Shown piece after piece: positions 57,901-64,000 of a DNA stretch of 64,000 bases. A program made the translations under genes and the position numbers. This DNA comes from Talinum fruticosum (Eukaryota > Streptophyta > Magnoliopsida > Caryophyllales > Talinaceae): the NCBI GenBank assembly GCA_021018815.1, contig JAITYX010000055.1, positions 2,913,422 through 2,977,421 of the forward strand. Direction: 5' to 3'. The notes beneath the pieces are model-generated. The model worked only from the letters and a program-made list of their open reading frames with translations. It was not told the origin of the DNA and made no database searches. Positions within the stretch are counted from its first letter, which is position 1. The number at the start of each line of letters is the position of its first letter.

Positions 57901-60900
57901 AATAGCGAGTTAAGCATAAAAGAGAAGTGTAAGTTCATAACAAATGTTGCACGATTGAGGCACGGGGCACGGGGTGAGAAACGGACGATTGTCGGATTAA
58001 TTGAGTTCAAAAGGTAATTCAATCCTCAAGGTTGAACCGAGCGTGAAAGTAAGTAAAGCTAACGGGAACTAATTAATGAAAAGTAATTAAGAGGTACATA
58101 TCTAAGGATGGGCGAACAAGAATCGATTAATAAGGTAAGGGATATTAAATGGGAGATTAAGGTGGGAAATAGCAAGTCGGGGACGGTAAGGTTGAACTAA
58201 GTCAAAGTTATGTCTAAGACCTTTGAGAATGAATCGAATTAAAAGATGAATGGAGATAGAGGAAACTCGGTAAAGTAAGTTTAAGATTATATGGTTGAAT
58301 GAGAGCAAAAGAGGTTGGTTTATAAAGTGAAGTCATGAAATGAGGAATTGAAGTAAAGACAATGAATTGTGAAAAGTGAGAACGTTGAATTAAATAATAT
58401 CTACTTGTGGTTATTGTGGCTCGGAAAATGGAAATTAATCGTACTAGAGTGGTGGATTGAGAGAGGTATAGTGGGAGAGAGTTGAGAATGATTGCTTGCA
58501 TCGAATGGTGATTATTCGTGCTATGTGATTGCTTTACGTGATGCTCAAAAGTAGTTTTAAAAGGAGTTTTGTATTTTACGTGAAATGATCCTTGAATGCA
58601 ATTTTCTCGTGAAATGTCTTTCAAACGTGATTCTATTCTAAGAAGCAAAGCTGATTTGAGAAAGTGAATTTAAAGGGTGACACGTGGTGTCATGCCTTCC
58701 TTGATATTAAATCGATTGAGAAAGTTGTGAAGTGAATGTGATGAATGAGTATGTGCAAATTGTTTTGAATCGACCGCCTACGGATCGTTTAGCATACCGA
58801 AGGGTTCGAATTGGGAACGCCCAGCTAGAGACTTCGAGGGAAGGGTTCTAACAGGGGTCCTGTAAAGGCGGGATGCCCGCTCCGAGACTTCCTAGAAGAT
58901 AGGTCCCGGAGCCTTTTTGTCGGGGTCGCACCCCGAATTAAAGAAGTGCTAGTTCGAGTCCTCGAAGGCCTAGAATGTTGATTCAATCCCAAAAGAATTG
59001 TTTATGAATGTGAAATTGTGTTTTTAAGTGGTTGAAGAGTCATGATATTTTTCATTGCAAGAGATTTCAAGTGAAAAGTATATAGATTTGTATTACACTA
59101 TTATGCTTCGCAGATTTCATTATTATGAATATTATGTGTAAAAAATTTCCATTTTAAGGGTATAAGACTCCGAGTGAGCCCGTGGTTTATTGCTCACCCC
59201 CACAAATTCCCCCTTTCCACCCCAAGTGTGCGGTACATTATCGAAGGTAGGATCTACGCGTAGCTCAATCCGGACCCTTGCTGACCGGTGAGTGCTAGAG
59301 CGACTCAAGGAACTCGACATGCATTGTTATGATTCTAAATGTTGTATTTGTAATTTAGTTCATATAGTTGTACCCGATGTACCGTAAACCATTTAGATTG
59401 TTTTAAGTTTTATAGCATGATTGGTTGGACTCCGGCATGTGGCCGTTGAGTTGTATACTCCGACCGTGTGGCTCGTTGAGTTATATTATGCTTTTCATGC
59501 GTGGTTTTACGGCTTTAAGCCTATGGGATAGTCCATTTTACAAGAAGAACTCTGCAAAAATTTTTAGGAAATCTCGGATCCTTTTGGAAAACCATCCTTA
59601 TTATCCTTAAGTTGAGTTTAGACAGCCAAAGCGACACCGGAAAGAGCCTTGGGAGTTCCTTTAAAGAACTCGGCGATGCAATACTCCTAGGGGTGTTTTG
59701 GGGTGTTACAATAGCATAGATTAGGAGCATAACGTCATACCTCCGGAGTATATGCTCGCAGGATATATGTCAATAAATAATTGAACAAATGAAAAAATAA
59801 GAAAGTTTGTAAGCCTTAAATAATGGCATGTCACTTGAAAGCATATACTTTAGAAGCATATAAAATTTTACTGATTAGAAAGGGATGATATATATTAGGG
59901 GCGTGTTTTGAAAAACAAAAATAAAATAAAATTTGTCAGTTTATAATCCGGGATTATGAGTCTGGAGACCGCATTATATTTTGTATCGGAGGTTATGGAC
60001 ATCAAACATTAATTAGCCCAATATATGTTTTAAATTTATATCTAACAAATTCGTTAGTCGTTGAGGGTTAAAAACGGAAAAAAGAAAATAAAAACTCCAC
60101 GAGCGCGGACCCGATAGTACGGGCTCTTATTATCTTCGGGGATTATTCAATTGTATGGGCTGTGAAGCCCAAGTAAAAATGATTAATGAGGAAAGAAATA
60201 CTTCCAAAAAAAAAAGAAAAGAAATTTGCTGGGTCCTACAAAAAATTTTACCAACTTTGAAATGAGATAGAGATGGGGAATAGTCATTAAAGTTTTTAGG
60301 GTATAAATTCCATTTTATTTTTCCTATGTTTCCTTTGTAACAAAAACAAAAAGGAGAAAAAAACAGTTAAAAAAAAACAGATTGTGGGAGTTCAATTGAT
60401 GATTCATAACATTATGCAACCTAAAACCATATGAATATGTATGCATGACTTTTCGCTCTCATCAAAAGCTTCAGGATTATTCTTCAGAATTACATCCACA
60501 GTACGGAAAGAAAGCCATCTGTGCAGAAGCCATGCTAGTCTTGGGACATTGTGGACTGTCCAGGGTGTCCATCGGTCCAGCACTGACAATCTCCTATATT
60601 CTTTGGTGCATAGATCATAAGGAAGCGAACGCCATCAGTAATTGGTGACTGGGACTGTAAGGGCAGCACCTGTAAGCCTGCATCATTCGTCCCAAGTACG
60701 ATATCAATTAAGATTATGTTACTTGGACCCTTTATTTCACCTAAAGTACCCGTAGCGCACAAAATTTTCAGAGAATGGCAAGAGTCAAAGGGCTGTGTCA
60801 GGTAATCAAAAGTCCAACAGGCATGGCCGTGTTAAAATAATCTGGGATAACAGCAACTGGACAAGCTAATAGGAGTAGAATAGTCAATGAATTTGAATAT

Positions 60901-61858
60901 ACCGGTGCGGCAAGTATCTGAGGCAACCCCAAACAAGGCTAGCACCCATGGAAAGCCCAATGACATAAACCTTGGGGCCACGCTCAAGTTGGTCAATCAG
61001 TTCTTGAATATCAAAGGCCTTGTTCTTTGGAGACTCTGGGGGTTTGGATCACTTTCTGCATATTCTGGGCTATCAAATGTGATAATACATATGCCAACTC
61101 TTGCAACCAGTCTGCAGAAAATGGACACCCAGCAGTTACATTAGCATATTCATTTAAGTTACAATGTTTTGGGTGTGAGGAAAGCGTGTAGAGAGGGAGG
61201 GCGAATGCTTTCCAGTTCCTAAAACAGGATTTCAACCTACACCTCTTTGATGGATGCCAAGTCAAATCTCACTAAATCAAGCTTTTAGTGGTTATTCTTG
61301 CATGATACTAAGAGAATAAAACTAGAGGCACTATTTCCTCTATGGGGGTTTTTTTTTTGGGGGAGGGAGGGGCACAAAGCGTACGTGTTCAGATGAAACA
61401 TCCAAAAACAAACAGTTCATCATCAATCTTCAAGGAAAGCATATAAATTCACCCCAAAAAGAAAATTGCTGAACATGCCAACTTATACGCAAATGCAATG
61501 AAGAATCAGATAAGCCGGTTGATGATCTATAAACAGAAGTTGAGCATTGAGACTACACTATTTAGAGGACATGAAAGGAATATTAGACACAGTTCAGTGA
61601 ATCTGCTGATCTTTTCTTTTAAATAGAGACTTAATAGAAGAGAAGGAAGGTATTGAGGAAGTTAATTTAAAAACTGCTGGCATGTAATGGGATGGATTTT
61701 CATAATTTCTTTTCTTACATCTGAAACGGGTATGAAATTCTCCTTTGAGGCGCAAAAACCATGACTGATGATCACGTTGTATTTTGCATTTTCTTTTGCA
61801 CCTCTTCTCACTTAATAAGCCAAGTACATACCCTCTCTGAGTCTGATCTAGGTGACGT
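54949..61858 (-). pseudogene. Alpha/beta-hydrolase pseudogene, split by a solo LTR
   Basis: Four exon-like pieces in gene order on minus. Exon 1 (about 61858-61719): IRLREGMYLAY, then an in-frame TAA, then KYNVIISHGF. Exon 2 (61111-60903): open, with SDPNPPESPKNKAFDIQELI, nucleophile elbow GLSMGA and CLRYLPHR|GT. Exon 3 (60677 to about 60440): LTGAALTVPVTNY followed by an in-frame TGA, then WRSLP. Last exon (about 55200-54949): YESIHQDIVVLSGSCEFD and LDLSNPSP, then a deletion that removes the catalytic-Asp loop, then EVQMVGIFFIHDEKFV in place of the His region. A 3.0-kb solo LTR (56695-59710) sits in the last intron. Two stops and the deletion make it dead; the LTR may be cause or consequence. 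Confidence 0.75.
56695..59710 (+). mobile_element. Solo LTR, about 3.0 kb (Ty3/gypsy type)
   Basis: It starts TGTAATATCCGGAATTTT and ends GGGGTGTTACA. Flanking 5-mers are ATGGC (56690-56694) and ATAGC (59711-59715), a target duplication with one mismatch. There is no gag-pol and no second LTR. A GC-rich stretch (57020-57550) makes long but meaningless open frames. The ends resemble those of the 19.4-kb solo LTR, but the bodies differ, so same broad type and different family. Confidence 0.65.
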
Positions 61859-63534
61859 AACACAAGGACCGTTTTTCTGACACACATATCATTGGAGCAG
61901 GGGGCTTCATCAACTGATAGATTAGCTCAACCAAAAGCACACTGATGACCACAAAATCAACATTCCTACAATGCTAAGACTGTCGTTGATCAGAACAACT
62001 GTAAATCAGCAACTTGAGACTGACCAAAGGCAATGGGGACAAGCATGACGTATATATGCAAAACATCTTAAAATTAAATCCAAGGAAATGAACAAAAAAA
62101 GATCCAAGAGAACTAATTACAGCTGATACCTTATTAGTTTTGTAAAGAATGCAACTGTTTCAATACAAACTCAAAATTACAAATTGGATATGAAATACAA
62201 ACTGAAAATTATCCAACAATTCACCCCGAATATGAAAAATGGGTTTTACTGCTATAAGAGTCCGTCAGCTGGATAAAATCAACCCAGAAACTGATGCAGT
62301 TAGGACAGGAAAAGATGAAGGTGACCAATTTATTTATGCCTGTTAAGCCTGAAGACTTAGAAGGGCACATGAAAAAAAAACAGAGAAAATATAAAAATAG
62401 AAGATTATTTTTATTTCTATTGTAAAGATTCATTCGTTTATGATATGTATAGAAGAAAATGTTAAAAGAGAAGCCAAATAGGGTTGTGAAACCGTAAAAG
62501 AAAAAATGATGGAAAAAATTACCTGACCCTGACAAAATTATCTTGATTCAAAGAATTATGTTCTCTGCTCCTGCAAAGATCAGTTCACCTGTTGAAGTCT
62601 GCCTTATAATTTCACTGTTCAATGACTAGTTTTCTGAGAGAGAAAGGCCTCTTTTCTCAGCATTCTGAGGTTGAAGACGAAGTCCAAATGCTTTCAACCC
62701 TTCATTCACAAGGACAATAATGCAACGGCTGCTAATATCATTCATTTCACAATTTTTCAACTCTCATCAGGAAAGCACGAGGAGATGTTTCTTTATGACT
62801 ATTATTTAGTGAAGTTTCGAGGGTTGTCAGAACGTCAACCAGTATCATGCAAATTTACAAGTCTACTATCTTCAAATTTATTGGCAGAAATAACAACCTA
62901 ATAATCTGTCATCTATGAATGTATAAAAAGTGGTAACAAAATCACTCTCAATTCTAAGCACTGAACTTGCTTTTGTTTATCTTCTTATTTTGTGAAAATG
63001 CATCAGCCTCTCGGCTTATAACGGCAACACTGCCTACATATGGATTCCCACATACCTGTTCATCAGGGTGGATCGACATTGAGTGTTATTGTTGTTGCTT
63101 TCAGAAAATATATTCATCTTATTTTGTAGTTGATATCACTGAACCAACATTAAGCGAAAAGGTCATGTTGCAACTAATCTCAAAATACATGAAAGGAAGC
63201 GATTCACATTTGCAATTAAGCTCCCCTTACGGAAGGGGTTTTCTGCTTTCAAGATCATTTCTGCCGATTGAGTTGATTCAAATGTAGCTTATTTTTAGTA
63301 TGCTAAGTGCTTGACGAGTTATAACGCAGAAAGGGAAAAAACAAACAACCAATGATAATGGAAAGCCAACAAAGGATGGTGCATTGGAATATCATTAAAA
63401 TCGGTAGTTCATACATTCTCTACCTCCACTCAATTAACAAATTACAGTTGTATCACAGCGATGCATTCAATATCCAAGTATTACAAGCAAAGCTAGAACT
63501 ATAGCATTACAGATTAGCGCTTAATTCTGACATA
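61859..63534. other. Intergenic DNA between hydrolase copies
   Basis: Open frames here show no hydrolase motifs. It should hold the 3'UTR of the rightmost copy next to 63534. Confidence 0.4.
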
Positions 63535-64000
63535 TTATTCACACACAAGTTCTTTTAAGATGGACTCAACTATGCTTTGATCAAAAAACATAAGATGTCC
63601 AAAATCAGGAATTTCATGATACTTAATCCATGGAAGCTTTTCTGAGATAAACCGATTCACCTCGAAAGGAATTATTCTGTCTTCATAGGCTTGCCAAAGG
63701 TGGACTGAACCCTTGTTGTCAGGGAAAGGGTTACTCAAGTCCGAGGGATCAAATTCCCATTTCCCATAACCAGCCATAAGATCTCGATCAAGAGATTCAT
63801 GACTACCTTGTTGGCGTATCTTCTCCTGAAACCAAGAGGGAGATTTTGAAAAATGGTGTATCCTCTGTTAAAAAAGGTGCTAATATCTTACTCCATCTCA
63901 TGGATAGAAGTAAACATGTGCAGTACCTGACCAACTGGTGGAATTTCTGACAACCTCTTTATGATCTCAAAATCTCTAGGGCTGAAGATCGAAGTGTTGC
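63535..64000 (-). CDS. Alpha/beta-hydrolase fold protein, 3' part only (runs off the window)
   Basis: Two exons are visible on minus: 64000-63927 (open at the window edge; IFSPRDFEIIKRL, donor CAG|GTACTG) and the last exon 63825-63535 (97 codons including the stop). The last exon has EKIRQQGSHESLDRDLMAGYG, WEFDPSDLSNPFPDNKGSVHL, the acid loop AYEDRIIP (Asp) and IPDFGHLMFF (catalytic His). No break is seen. The nucleophile exon lies outside. It is the same family as the 50.9-kb gene and the pseudogene between, in the same orientation, so a tandem array. Confidence 0.85.

Overview
This window is nuclear DNA from a flowering plant, almost certainly a eudicot. It is AT-rich with large intergenic spaces, its genes are split by GT-AG introns (one GC-AG), and it carries plant gene families (root-type ferredoxin, TM9SF/TMN, TGA-class bZIP, plant alpha/beta hydrolases, F-box/LRR) and plant transposons (hAT and Harbinger-like elements, a Helitron end, solo LTRs, a LINE piece, SINE-like pieces). 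The species cannot be told from the sequence.

Layout: 0-5.3 kb is gene-empty except for a 643-bp hAT-type MITE with a perfect 8-bp target duplication. 6.0-8.4 kb holds a ferredoxin gene (minus strand) with a single-base frameshift in the iron-sulfur domain and a predicted 1.6-kb 5'UTR intron. At 9.36 kb lies a typical Helitron 3' end. 9.7-32.2 kb is the most unusual part: about nine copies, intact or decayed, of genes for tiny (about 30-73 aa) proteins with a signal peptide. Most share a mature part rich in Gly and Leu, and the better-preserved ones share a C-terminal LPxGED motif and a promoter block ending in a TATA box. They spread by inverted and direct segmental duplication. The cluster is interrupted at 16.35-22.55 kb by a 6.2-kb Harbinger-like DNA transposon (TAA target duplication, decayed Myb/SANT ORF, telomere-like repeats) that itself contains a 2.6-kb solo LTR with 5-bp target duplication AGGGT.

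33.1-38.0 kb is a complete seven-exon TM9SF gene (minus). 39.0-40.1 kb is an intron-less F-box/LRR pseudogene. 43.5-49.9 kb is a TGA-type bZIP transcription factor gene (plus, 11 exons), also with one apparent single-base frameshift. 50.9-64 kb is a tandem cluster of minus-strand alpha/beta hydrolases: one intact gene, one pseudogene whose intron was invaded by a second solo LTR (3.0 kb), and one gene running off the right edge.

Three coding frames (ferredoxin, TGA factor, one small peptide) are each broken by the lack of one base in a 4-nt G or C run where the family calls for 5. This pattern is more like consensus error in homopolymers than three independent pseudogenes, and should be resolved before calling any of them dead.
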